A DNA stretch of 64,000 bases, taken from Callaeas wilsoni. Taxonomy: Eukaryota; Chordata; Aves; Passeriformes; Callaeidae. Below are positions 1 through 11,560 of this stretch, one piece after another. Positions within the stretch are counted from its first letter, which is position 1. Each line of letters opens with the position of its first letter. The stretch spans positions 124,001 through 188,000 of the forward strand of contig VWPU01011673.1 of NCBI GenBank assembly GCA_013398955.1, in the 5' to 3' direction. The translations under genes were made by a program, and so were the position numbers. The notes under the pieces were generated by a model, which was given only the letters and a program-made list of their open reading frames with translations, did not search any database and had not been told where the DNA came from.

Positions 1-1616
1 AAATTACCTTAAATTCTGAATCACTAAAAAGCTGGCCACCAAATTTTTAACAAATTCAGTCTCTTCATATGACTGAATTGCCACTGGAAGAGGAAACCCT
101 TGTTGATGACTTTTTTTAAATGCCAAAAACTATCTATTCTGCTTTCTCAAATGATTTAGTATTTCAATTCTTCATTAAAGATATTTGTTCAAGTTGTTGG
201 ACTTGTTTCCGTTTCTAATCACCAAAATTCCTCAGTAACAATAAAAAGCCACATAGTACATCAAATATTCCTTTCCATAGCTTTCTAAGATATTTAAATA
301 CATTAACATATAAATCAAAATAATATAATGATTCATTTTTAAAAATTTATTTCATATATAAAGATGGTTTGTGATTGTCAGTGAACATAGTATTTTTGAA
401 GCAAATATTCTTAAACTAATGTAAAGAGGGTTCTTTTGTTTTTTTCAAAAGTCAAAAAATATATACAGAAAAACAAATTTTTTTTGTTTAATTTTTTTAT
501 TTGCATTTCTTATCCACTAAGGACAACATTTTCAAGATCAGAATAAAGCCCTGCCAGCTTCATCTTCACCTTCTTTACAAATTTTTTTAAGTTTTATATT
601 TTTCCAAGATGTTCTTCTGACTGTGGTTGTTTCTTCATATTTTACAGCTTTTAAGGAATAAAGGAGATATATTCAAGTGCAATAAAAACAGCAGGTTACT
701 CATTTGATATTGTTACTCTCTCTTACTTCCCCCAAGAAGGTTAGGTGGTGAAACAGTACTGAGATGTTATCCAACTTTTACTTAATTCCACAATTATATG
801 AGTAATTATAATCCATTTGAAGCTAAACTTTTAACAAAAGGTTACAAGTTTTAATTTAAGAGCCACTATGAAACATAGAATAGCTGTGCTTGAATTGTCC
901 AGACCAAGAAAATAAAGAGCTCATTATACTGAGAAATAAAAATTAGGTACAGATTGCATCATTTGCCTGTTAAAATTTGGATGTGCATGTCAGAAATAAC
1001 TTCTTCCAGTTGCCACATTAACTGCCATGAATGATGGTGGCAAAAGAGGAAAAGGAGCTTTTATGTTATACTTAGATTTGTTTTGTAGCACAGGGGAGCT
1101 AAAGTATTAAAAAGAAAAAAAAGAAAGAGAGTGTTATTCATTCTTTCTGAGAATTTACCCTTTGCACTGGAAAAACTCATAGGAAAGATGTTTACAAAAG
1201 TAATGGGAAATAACAGGAATATAATCAGAATGATGACATTTTAACCAGATGCACAGCCAGCTTCTAGCTCTGAACAATTTCATCTCAGTATGAAAACAGT
1301 AATAAACCTTTTTTCGATCCATTCTGGTAATGTAAATGTGGAGCAGAGAACAAAATATTCAGAAAAGTATAGTTTCAAAAATACCATCAAGCTGTACCTG
1401 AAAAGTAGGAGTAATACACAGAAGTAAGAGAACTCTGATGAGCACTGATTCGTCATTTTGAACTATGGAACTCATGACATTGAGACAAATAAGATCTTTC
1501 CTTGGTTTTTCCATCTTCAAAATTAATACAAACACCACCTTCCTAGCACTGTCATTTATAAAATGGTTGCTTAATTACATTAAATTTCTTTCAGAACATA
1601 GCTTGAGTTTAATTCG
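1..1616. other. Unique AT-rich DNA, no gene recognised
   Basis: No stop-free frame with recognisable protein content, no RNA gene and no clear repeat family is visible. The sequence is AT-rich with A and T runs, for example around 475-500 and 1108-1130. Short open frames have random-looking composition. Best read as intergenic or intronic vertebrate DNA. Confidence 0.7.
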
Positions 1617-1862
1617 CAGAATCACAGATCTTTTGGGGCTGGAAGGGACCTCTGGAGATCATCCTACCCACACCCCCTGCCAAAGCAGGGTCACCTGGAA
1701 CAGCTTACACAGGAACACATCCAGGTGGGTTTTGAATGTCTCCACATAGGGAGACTCCATGACCTCCCTAGGCAGCCTATTCCAGTGCTCTGCCATACGC
1801 ACCATAAAGAAATTCTTCCTCATCTTGAGATGAAATTTCTTGTGGTTTATTTTATGGCCATA
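1617..1862 (-). mobile_element. CR1 LINE 3'-end fragment, antisense
   Basis: The plus strand starts with a CAGAATCACAGA-type motif, the complement of the CR1 3' tail. It continues with family-typical phrases: GGAAGGGACCTCTGGAGATC (1643 onward), a CAAAGCAGGGTCACC block, CCAGGTGGGTTTTGAATGTC, and GTTCCAGTGCTCTGCCA-like wording near 1780. The 3' end of the element is therefore at the low coordinate and it lies on the minus strand. Only about 250 bp of the untranslated tail is present; it stops in ATGGCCATAAA and unique sequence follows. This 5' truncation is normal for CR1. The subfamily resembles those with the CAGAATCACAGAAT end, but I cannot name it securely. An open frame running from 1465 into this repeat is a chance frame. 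Confidence 0.93.
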
Positions 1863-4800
1863 AATATTAAATTAATTACTATTAAACATATTAGAGCTTG
1901 ATCATTTTAGATAGTGAGACAAACGCACCATTACTGATAATGTCCGTCGTACTTCATGTTATATCAGAAGCCAATCTAGCTATGCGGACAATTAAAAATA
2001 TTTTATCCAGAGATACGTGTATTTTTATAGCAGAAAAACCCAGGAATCTTGAAGTTTGTTACTGTCACAACAGACATTGACAAAAAGATCAAAATCTAAG
2101 TGAGGTAAAATGGAAAGAACAGGGTATATCTAACAAACAATATCACAACCATATATATGACAGGGGCTAAGACTCAGGATTAGGCAGACCATTTTCCAGC
2201 AGTCAGTAGTAATTGCAATAAACACAGACTTCTACAATTAGGGAGAGATGATGGAAATAATTTATCCACAATTAGAAGCATGCAGACTGGCAGAGGCAAT
2301 TATAATAACACATATACAGTCAATATATTCACTAATTAAAAAGGCAAGATGGAATATGGATGTATTGGGAAATAACAGGGAAGTGCATCCTATTCAAATG
2401 CAATTCAGTATTTGAGATATAATTCTTTGGAAGACTCCCCAGTTGGCAGCAATAGCCTAGAAATTATGCCGTATATTATATATAAACCACCCTCTGAGTG
2501 AATACTTGTACAACAGCACCAGTAATCTCAGTCCCAGTTCAGAAGAACATAAATAGTTTGGCCTAGTTCCAAAAATATGGAGTATGTTTCTGATTTTCCT
2601 CTCATTGAGCATCTGTACAATTCTCATCAGGAATTTCCACTCTGGGGCACTCTAAAAACACAAGAGACAGATTTTCTGATTTGAATAATTGCCCTTTAAT
2701 GAGTGAAATAGTATCTTGTGGTAGCATTTGCCTGCTGCAGATTAGGAAAGACAATGGCAAAAATGCTGTGCCATTACACTGTTTATTCAAAGTCAAAATA
2801 AAAATTATATCACACACCAATGCCCAAGCTAGATTCTGCTTGAAGCCACTGACCCGCATTAGTATTTATTAAAAGTCCTGGGTTCCTGGGTTTCACTAAT
2901 GTATAAGCATTGTAGAAATGATATTCTTGGTGTTACTGATGTTGAGGTCCAGGGACAAACAGATAGGAGGTGCACAGAAGACTTGATTAAAAAAAAAAAT
3001 TAAGATTCCTTCACCAGTATTTTCAAGAACTTTAGAGAGGATGTGCAGATCACACAATATCACATGTATAGGTGACTATATTTTAGCAATCTGAATTTTT
3101 AATGTATTTTTCAAGTTTGAAAACATCGTCTTTGGCATTTCCTGTCTGTTGGTCAACTCGTGTCATTTAAACTCTCCAAGAATCAGTTTATCCAGTGAAA
3201 TACTCCTGAAAATATAATGCACTTTCATCTCACATGCATTTTCAAGTGATTTTAAAGTGATGGTTGCGTGAGCTCATGAAGGGATAGAAAATTATCGCGC
3301 CCCATTCAGCAGTAGGAGTCATGCAGCAGCTGTACCTCCCTAATACAGAAAGGATGAAAGGAGGCAGGGGATCACACTAAGGCATGGAAAACGTGACAAG
3401 ATCTAGCTATGCTTAAATCTCAGCTTTCACTCATTTTGCCACATTGCCTTACTCAGCTGTATCACCCAGGGAGTTGGCCAGCTCTAACATGGTAGAAAAA
3501 ATAATTACAGACAAGACCTAACACGGCACAGAGAGGAGGAAAAGAGCAGGATATGCTGAAGGAGGATGTTGAATGCTATCTATATAGAGCTGTATTGAAG
3601 CTGGAAAATCTTCTTCATCAGTGTCACCGATGAAACATCAGTTTCACTAGAAACTTCTTTCTATGAGACTGTATGAGTCAGAACTATGGATCTTTCTATG
3701 AGACTGTATGAGTCAGAACTATGGATTAAGTTACATAAAAATTCTGGTCTCCTGAGAACACATTGAAATGCTTTAGGAAAATCTGTGTAAAGATTAACAC
3801 TTGTCAAAGCAGCAGGTATACCATGGCAGCACATCTTGACAAATTTTATTGTCAAAAGGGTAGTGATATCATGAAGAGCACAATTCTTCAGCAAATTCTG
3901 AGTTACCTGTTAAATAGAGTATACACGATAAATGCACATCTGTGCCTTTCCAAAGTTGTATCCTGGTCTCCTTCACACTCCATGACCCCATAAGTCAGAA
4001 CTCAGTTGTTTGGCTTAATCTCCTCTGCTTTAGTTATCAAAACAGTCCTTCTTCCCAACGAACATATATGTCAGACATATATGTCTTATGATTTAGGGAG
4101 GAAAAGAAAAACCCAAAACAATGATGAGTAAGTCTTAAATTAATTCTCCAGAAAATATCCTGATTTCAGTGTGTCTTTTTCAAGCAGGCTAACTATAAAT
4201 AGGACTGGCAATGTCAGAACTGTCTTTAGGACTTTTTTAAGTACTTTATCTTCTCAATGTCTGTGAATAAGAGTAATTTATGTCTGAGATATTCCTCCAA
4301 TAAATTTGAGAAGACTTTACTGGAAAGTTTACAAAGAAAACAGTTTGTCCTTATTTGAGAATAGAATAGTTATAACCACAGAGGAAATAGAGGAGTCAAT
4401 TTAGTAAATCCATAAACCGGAATTCATAACGAGCAAGTAAAGGTACGATAGCTGATAAATATCTGGAAGTAATCTCCAAGGTAAAAAGTTGAAGGGTGAA
4501 GGAAATTTTCAACTGATGTAAATAGCTTTGCTTCTGCAGGCTTGAGAGGCACCATGCTCATTATCGTGCAAGAATCTAGTCCGACTCTTTTTTTAATAAT
4601 CTCTTTTTAAAATAATAGATTTTAAATAGTGTGAGAACTTCTGCGGTGAGACAGGTCAAATATTCCTTTAGCCTAAAATACTATGTCTTGAAGTAGTGAA
4701 TGGAGGATGCCCAGAAAAACAAAAAACCCCTCGCATTTAGACAGAAATTTGAGGTACTTTTTATTACTTTCCAGCACTTAGAGGTTCTGGTATTTCCCGA

Positions 4801-4964
4801 TCTGGATTGCGATACACACAAGTATGTTTTCTATTTATTCACTGTTGCTTTCTTGAAAGTATCCTAGTGCACATGTTGAATCGTTGTTGAATACCGACAC
4901 GATATTTTCAGAGATTACAGTCAGTAAAAATTATTTTCCTGAAAAACAGTCTCTGAATATGTGA
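1863..4964. other. Unique AT-rich DNA, no gene recognised
   Basis: About 3.1 kb without a recognised gene or repeat family, apart from the short duplication at 3656-3726. Small overlapping open frames on both strands (for example 2602-2872) resemble no known protein. A small CpG pair sits in an ATCGCGCC context near 3295. A tandem ACATATATGTC motif occurs near 4061-4086. Confidence 0.65.
3656..3726. repeat. Perfect 35-bp tandem duplication (two copies)
   Basis: The 35-base unit CTTTCTATGAGACTGTATGA... occurs at 3657-3691 and again, without a mismatch, at 3692-3726. One further matching base lies at 3656. The absence of divergence implies either a recent duplication or ongoing copy-number variation. 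Confidence 0.97.
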
Positions 4965-5215
4965 ATTTTTTGCTTCCTTCATGTACATTATTTTGCATTT
5001 ACTGTCATTTAATTTCACCTCTTGCTTTAATCATTCAGTCACTCTGGCTAGACTCTTCTGCAACTCTCCAGAGTCAGGAGCAGATTTGATTATCCCAAAT
5101 AATATTGTAGTATTTAAAACCCTTGTCAAGTCAATTTTCATTCCTTTTCATTTCATGAGAAATATGACAAATAACATAGTTCAGCTGTCAAAATTGGTAA
5201 CATTCTTATTTCTTA
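4965..5215 (-). mobile_element. Ancient CR1 LINE remnant, reverse-transcriptase region, antisense
   Basis: The plus strand reads CATTATTTTGCATTTACTGTCATTTAATTTCACC, then a CATTCAGTCACTC block, a GGCTAGACTCTTCTGCAACTC block, and GATTATCCCAAATAATATTGTA. These are the order and wording of the antisense strand of old sauropsid CR1 copies around the catalytic FADD motif of the reverse transcriptase. The FADD position (about 5107-5120) no longer encodes that motif. Many substitutions and small indels mark it as a much older insertion than the other copies here. Boundaries are approximate because similarity fades at both ends. An 80-codon plus-strand open frame from 4981 is simply an antisense reading of this remnant. 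Confidence 0.8.
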
Positions 5216-6983
5216 CAATTTAAAAATTGTCATGTACTCCTACCCTCTTTTCCTACCTGTTAAACATTTTTTAATCCATAACAGCTACATAGTATCTCTG
5301 TTTCCTTCAGTGAGAAACAACATGTAAGGGAAAATAACTAAGGTACCTTAGTAGACTAGCAGACAGGATCTGTCCAGAAAGACAGTGGTCTTCATCACTG
5401 CATTAAGTACTTTATTACAATAAATGTACATTTAGTCACATAGGAAGATTTCTATTAACCTGAAAGCTTTTCCAACTTTTCTACCTATAAAAATTAGACT
5501 AATAAAAGATGCTACTATTCCATTCAAGTATTAACCTCTAAAGCTACTGTGGAAACATCTTCTACTGTGACAATACTTATCCAATGCAGAAGTAAATTAT
5601 ATTTCTCAATCTTAATTTTGCAATAGTTTTCTTAGAAACTATAGCAGGTTTTAAATATGTGGTTGCACAAAATCTATGAAATCTAATCACTTGGTAGAAA
5701 GTAATAAAAAACCCAGAAAAAATATTATGTTTTGAATCAATATGAATTGTTATAGCTAGTTTTTCATTTACTAACTAATTTTCACATTTAAATTACAGAA
5801 AACCAAGAAAATGTCAGCCAAAAATGTCAGAAGTACAATAAAATCAAACAGATGTTCTAAGAAAATGATTGTCAGGTTGAAAGGAGAATCATGTAACTTC
5901 CTGATGAATATATTCCTGTGTCTGCAGCCATTTCTGCAAAGAGCTGAAAGCACTGTTTTAAGGCGTTGTAAATGCGGGTGGTAAAGAGAGAAGTTCTTTG
6001 CTAGATCCATGTTGGGCATTCTTCCATAGCTGGCTGTGAAGCTTCAGCACTGCCACCAAGATTCATTACAGCACAATAATTTTTCAAGCCAAATCTGTTT
6101 TATGAATCTATTTTTCCTAGGGAACTTACATTTCACAATTTATATATTCTATTTAAAATTATGTAAGATGCTAAAGAAGCACCTTTCCCTTATCCTTCCT
6201 GCCATAATGGTGTGACAGAAGACTCCCATCCACAAACCACAGGACTAGGTGCACCAGTGTTGGGAGGCTGGAATAAATTTCAGCAGTTTCTGCACTACTT
6301 CTAAAACCTTTTGTTGATTCAAGGGCCCTTTTTTTCAGTTTTCTCTTTTTTTGACAACATTATACTATGATTTTAGATGCCAGCAAATAGCTGAACAAAA
6401 CCAGGCCCTGGGTGTCTGGTTGTTAATATTATTTGGCCTGATTGCTAATCAAGAAGAACAGACTGCTCGTTTTCTGTAGAAAATATTCTTTTGTTCTTTT
6501 TATTCTAAACAAAACTTAAGCCTTATAAGGAGTCACTAACTAATAATACAAACAAAAGTCTTGATTGTAGCAATACATACATTTTCCAAGCCTCATGGAA
6601 TTTTTTTTCCACTGTCCCTTCCCCACATAGTTCCTGACACCACCACCAGCCACACTGCATGTCTTTGCACACCAGGGACAGGATTGTCAAGACAGCTTAG
6701 CTTCTTCATGGGCACCAAAGTAACAGCCCATGCACTCACAAACACTTATAGCTTAGTATCTCCAGTATGCCTGTGAAGACCGTGTTTTTCACAGAGAGTC
6801 AGCACCCAAAAAGCCAAGCTCCTGAAACCATTAAATTTGATGCTCCAATAATATCTGAGCTTTTCAGAATTTCTGGCTGAATAAATCATAAATCCTGAAT
6901 ATGTCACTAACTCCTTTGTTCCCTCACTGTTTAAGTACTGCTGTTAGCTGTTCCTTCCATTTCTGCCCTTATTCCTTCATGGG

Positions 6984-7006
6984 AAAAATAAATAAATAAA
7001 TAAAAT
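6984..7006. repeat. (AAAT)n microsatellite
   Basis: Consecutive AAAT units (AAAAATAAATAAATAAATAA pattern), short and nearly perfect. Too short to predict strong instability. Confidence 0.9.
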
Positions 7007-7841
7007 TATCTTATTTGAAAAAGAGAAAGAATAAAAGAATGAACCCAGTGAGACCTTCTTAACTGCAGTAAACTGGGACCACCTCTTTTCCCTTTCCCTG
7101 CTAGAAACATAAGAAAAGAAAAAGACAAGAACAAGCAAGCAACCTTCTGAATATGTCTTTTTTTGTTTCATTTTCATACCAACAATGTCTCTAAAGATCT
7201 TGTTCTGATTTTACAGCTTAGAAAATGTGGAAATGCTGAGGGAGTTAAAGAGGATATCAAAAAACATTATTTTTTAAAAATGGGTAAAAAAAGCAGCACT
7301 GAAAGCCCAAAGTATACATTATCAACTGCACAGCTTTTCAGAATGTATTTTATGAAACCATTAATATTTAACTCTTTTGGTTAAAGGTCCAGTACTAAAA
7401 TAAATCAGAATCATGTGTTCTATAATTGTAGTATAAAACATGCTCACTTGCATCTCTCTGGTTAAGTGTCAGAACACAACCTGTTTCTTCCATGAAACAT
7501 ATGTTATGGTTCTCATCAGCAACACCCTGCATGAGCATCACGGTGCAGTTGCCAAGGAATAATCAATTGAAATTACACATATACTCTGAGCACTGGAATA
7601 GTGCCTGGCACACACCGACTACCAACAGGGAAGACACCACAGTAAGTTCTGCTTTAGTGCATTTATCTTAAAACATAGCAGTGGTTACTTCTGCTAATCT
7701 ATTAAGACAGAGAAAGATTTTTTTAAAAAATTGCATGATTAGATCATTTAAAGATTGGGTCTTTTACAACCTGAATAGTCAACATTCATTGTAATTGCAA
7801 GAGTTAAGTAAAAATTTCTGAGATATTTTGTAATCCGAGAC

Positions 7842-7863
7842 ATTCTCCATGTGCATGGAGAAT
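7842..7863. repeat. Perfect 10-bp inverted repeat, 2-nt spacer
   Basis: ATTCTCCATG, spacer TG, then CATGGAGAAT. The two arms are exact reverse complements. In DNA this could be a dyad protein-binding site or a small cruciform. The 2-nt spacer is too short for a stable RNA hairpin without opening inner pairs. Confidence 0.9.
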
Positions 7864-10459
7864 TACTTGCATGGACGTGAGTATTTTTTGCATGCTCAGA
7901 AGCCCATCACTTCACACGATGCCAAGTAACACCCAGATTTATCCAAAGTGATAGCATTCATGGCACTCATTTAGATCTCAGGATTTGCTATTACCAGTGC
8001 TTGTCTGCAGCTCTGGTCTATCCATGAAAACAGTAGGTGCCTTGCAATGACCATCAAGGGATGGATGACTCAAGGAAAAGATTATGACGTGTCTAGATGG
8101 ACCATCTCCTTGGAGTTTTCCTTCCATCACTCTTTTCACTCCAGATTCTCATATTTAGTGTCATATTTTACAAGCAATTCTGAATCTGTCCTCTCTTAGA
8201 TCATTCACCTGGACTCCACAGTGTCCCTTTGGCAATCCAGTTTACACAGTGTGAAAAATAAGTGTTTGCTTTAACCATGTCCTTCTGAAATTATTAAGTG
8301 ACCACTGTCTTAATTTGCAAAGAAAGTGAATTTTTGTTTTCTTTCACCTTTCTCCAAATGTCTTTTGATTTCATAGCCTGTCTATATTAACTTCCTTGGT
8401 CCCTCTTTCCCATGCCTATCTGGTCCACTCAAACAACCTGGTAAGTGGGTAACCAGATCTGTGTATTTTAAATAAATTTTAAATAAATTAATTTTAAAAG
8501 GTACTGACTCTGCTTTTAAAGGAAATAAATTCTCCAGGTAATGTTTATCATACAGTTAAATACCCATTGATTTCATATAACCTACCGTTCAATAAAAGAC
8601 ATTTTAATAATAATTCTGTAGCAGTGCATGGTTCCAGGTACTTCAGATGCACACTGATCTAATTGCAGAAGCTGTTATCCATGGCACTATTCAGCTTGCA
8701 AGCAGCCATTCACTGCTTGCAGAATTACTGCCCCACTTATGGTGAACTTCAATCTTCCTTTTCTCATAGCAAATGTTTTGAAAGTGAAACCCACTTGACT
8801 AAATTAAGAAGACATATTTAGCAAACCGTCTTAATTATTAATCAGTCTGTAGTTTTACCCACTTGTGCCTACTCTGTGTAATAAACATTTATTAAGCTTT
8901 TCTTTTTTATATCATGAATGCTGCTAATGTGCTTTGAATTTCTCAGAGAAAATCACATATAACATTTGCCTCCAAATGATATTAATTGCAAAAATCTAGA
9001 TCTGGAGGTTCTGTGTCATGGGTTCTTTTCCCCCTTCCCACCAAAACATTCTGAATCCCTGTGTTAATTTCTTTTGGTTATCAGCCTATAAATTTAATTT
9101 AAATAATAAGACTTTTAAAAATCCCATCTCAGAAATCCCTCGAATGTTTAAGTAATTATGTATGTGAGCCGTAATAAAATATATTAATAAGCATATTGTT
9201 GTGATGTTCATAATTTATTTTATTATATACATAACTATAAACCAATATATACCAATATATTGCAAAGCAACAAGTTCATACTGTGTTTATTTACTGAACA
9301 GCTGAAGGGTTACTAGATATACACAACAACAATGAATAATTTAGCTTTTTTTTCTGTTTGTAACTTGTCAGGAAATGTATTTAAATTTATATAAAATATA
9401 TTAATTATTCAAAGAAATCAGGAAAGATGTAGGCATAGTCTCATTACCTCCCTACCCACTTTCACTCAAATTCTAAATATATTAGTTAAGTCTATTTCAT
9501 TTAATGTTGGTCTAAAATATTTATTTTTAAAATTAAAATCAGGTGTTTTAATTGAAATATTTAAAATACAAACTTTTATCTGAATTTTTGAACACTTTCC
9601 ACTGTACAGTACTTCTAAGAATTAAAAATCAAAATACTCCAGTTCATTAAAAATCCCTGATATATTCTGGACAAAAATTGATGGCAATGTTTTAATTTCC
9701 TTTCTATATAGGTTTTTCTTCTATCCAGAATATGTAGAATTAAAACTTTTCCTAACCACTGTATCATGTGCTTTCAGTTCTCACTGCATTCCTGAGGAGC
9801 CCCTAAAGGTATCTGGTCTTTCCTCCGAACTGTGACAGTCTGGCTCACTTATATCAATGTAATGCTCACTTATACCAACAAGAGTTCTTGTTAACTACTA
9901 GGGCAATGGATCAACCACTAACTTTCACATTGCAAATATTTATTAAGAAAATTCACAGGAACACATCTTCATTATTTAAAATCATATGAAATCATGATTG
10001 GGAATAAAATAATTTGTGCAAAATATTGAAGTATGAAATACAGAAAATAAGTGAGCAGTTTTGTCAGTGCTCCATTGCATTCACATACTTCCTCTGGGGC
10101 AACAAATATTCCTCACTCTGTACTCCTAATATTTAACTATATATTGTAGATTAGAATTCACACAAGTATCTGTGTTTAAAAAAAAAAAATCATCCATGAA
10201 AACATCACATCCCTAATAGGGGAGTATTTCCTTGCCTTTTAACATTGTCAGGGAGAATAGAAGCAATCATTTATAATGTAGACCTTATGCAATCTTTAGG
10301 AACAAGTCAATTTATAAGTTATATTTTCCTTTGTGTCAGTCAGGTCACTTGCTGCTTCTAACATAAAGTTTCAGTGTGTTATTCACAGGCACTCCTCATT
10401 CCAAAAAAGGAGAAACGTTACTTATTTTGCAAAAGTCTAGATGTAACAGGGCAGCATGA

Positions 10460-11560
10460 CCATGTTAAAGTTTCCGATGTAGTGCCTGGAAAACAGAGTT
10501 GTATTCAAAGAGGAGAAGAGGTCTGTAAGCACAAACAAACCATATCAGTCTAAAACCTGTCCCACAGCCAGACCCTCCCCATCTGCCCAGCAAGATCTGG
10601 TGTTGCCCCTGGGCAGACCCTGGGCCCCAGGAGCTGCTTGTGGCCAGGCTTAGAAGGGACAACAGTCTGCTCATGCTGCTAATTACACCTGTACTGCAAA
10701 CAGCACAGTCCTCCGAGTCAAAGCTGGCACTCCAGAAACCCCGTTCTCTGCAGCTCCACACAGCTGAACTTGGTGCCACTCAGAAAATTTCACTTTGTGA
10801 AGTTACATACAAAATATACAATAAAGTCCTGTTAAAGATAAAGGATGAACACCTGAAATGTTCATGTTGTTGGGCGTTTTGATATTGTCCTGCAAGAAAA
10901 GGCTAATATCGTTCTTCTCAGGAGGTGCATAGCCTGTGCACCGAGAGCAAAGAAGAAAATGACAGCATTAGGAAGCCCTGGTGAGCCCTTGACTTCCACT
11001 CTAAAGCGATATTTCTTGTTCACCTTGCAACCTGAGGCCTGAATACCATCTTGGCGACACGAGGTTTAGTGGATCCAAGATCATTACTCACCCACAGAAG
11101 TATTCTCAGATCTTTGCAATGAATACACCAAGTTTCCTCTTCTCGTAGGAGTTTCTGTACAAGGAAAATAGTCTTTGCTCTCACACAAAACAGAGGTGTT
11201 ACATCAACTAATAAGATCCATCTTTGTGTGGGGTGGCCTGGGTATCACTATCCACCTTACATGTTGGGCAAAATGGTTATCTAAAAAACCCAGAGGCATA
11301 AAACCTATTTTAAGCAGCCGGATATAATTCAGTTAAAGAGTGAAGCCTTATGCCCTGGTATAAAAGCAATATTGATTACTTGATTAGACAAAGCCCCCGA
11401 AATTAAATGTCCTGTGGTTTTGAGAAGTGAGCCCACATGGCAAGTGGACAACAGATGCTGTGCAACCAATTAGCGTTTCTTAAAAGGACATTCCTAGTCC
11501 AGTAGGAGTCAGAAAATCCTAACTGATAGAGGGAACTTTGTCGTCTCCCTGAAGACTTGG
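10460..11560. other. Segment of locally raised GC, identity unknown
   Basis: Base composition visibly rises in 10540-10780, which is rich in CCC/GGG and CAG/CTG words, and is mixed until about 11560 before dropping back to the AT-rich background. CpG stays rare, so it is not a CpG island. A 104-codon minus-strand frame (10465-10779) and an 80-codon plus-strand frame (10640-10882) overlap, and neither resembles a protein family I know. It could be an old LTR or DNA-transposon remnant, a conserved element or a non-coding exon. I could not find terminal repeats. Confidence 0.4.

Larger units (their letters stand above)
5216..10459. other. Unique AT-rich DNA, no gene recognised
   Basis: A 5.2-kb stretch with no gene or interspersed repeat I can name. 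It contains an (AAAT)n run at 6984-7006, a perfect inverted repeat at 7842-7863 and very AT-rich DNA around 9160-9420 with tandem ACCAATATAT motifs near 9240. The segment near 8620-8750 is less repetitive and reads like possible conserved non-coding DNA, but this is only an impression. Confidence 0.6.
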
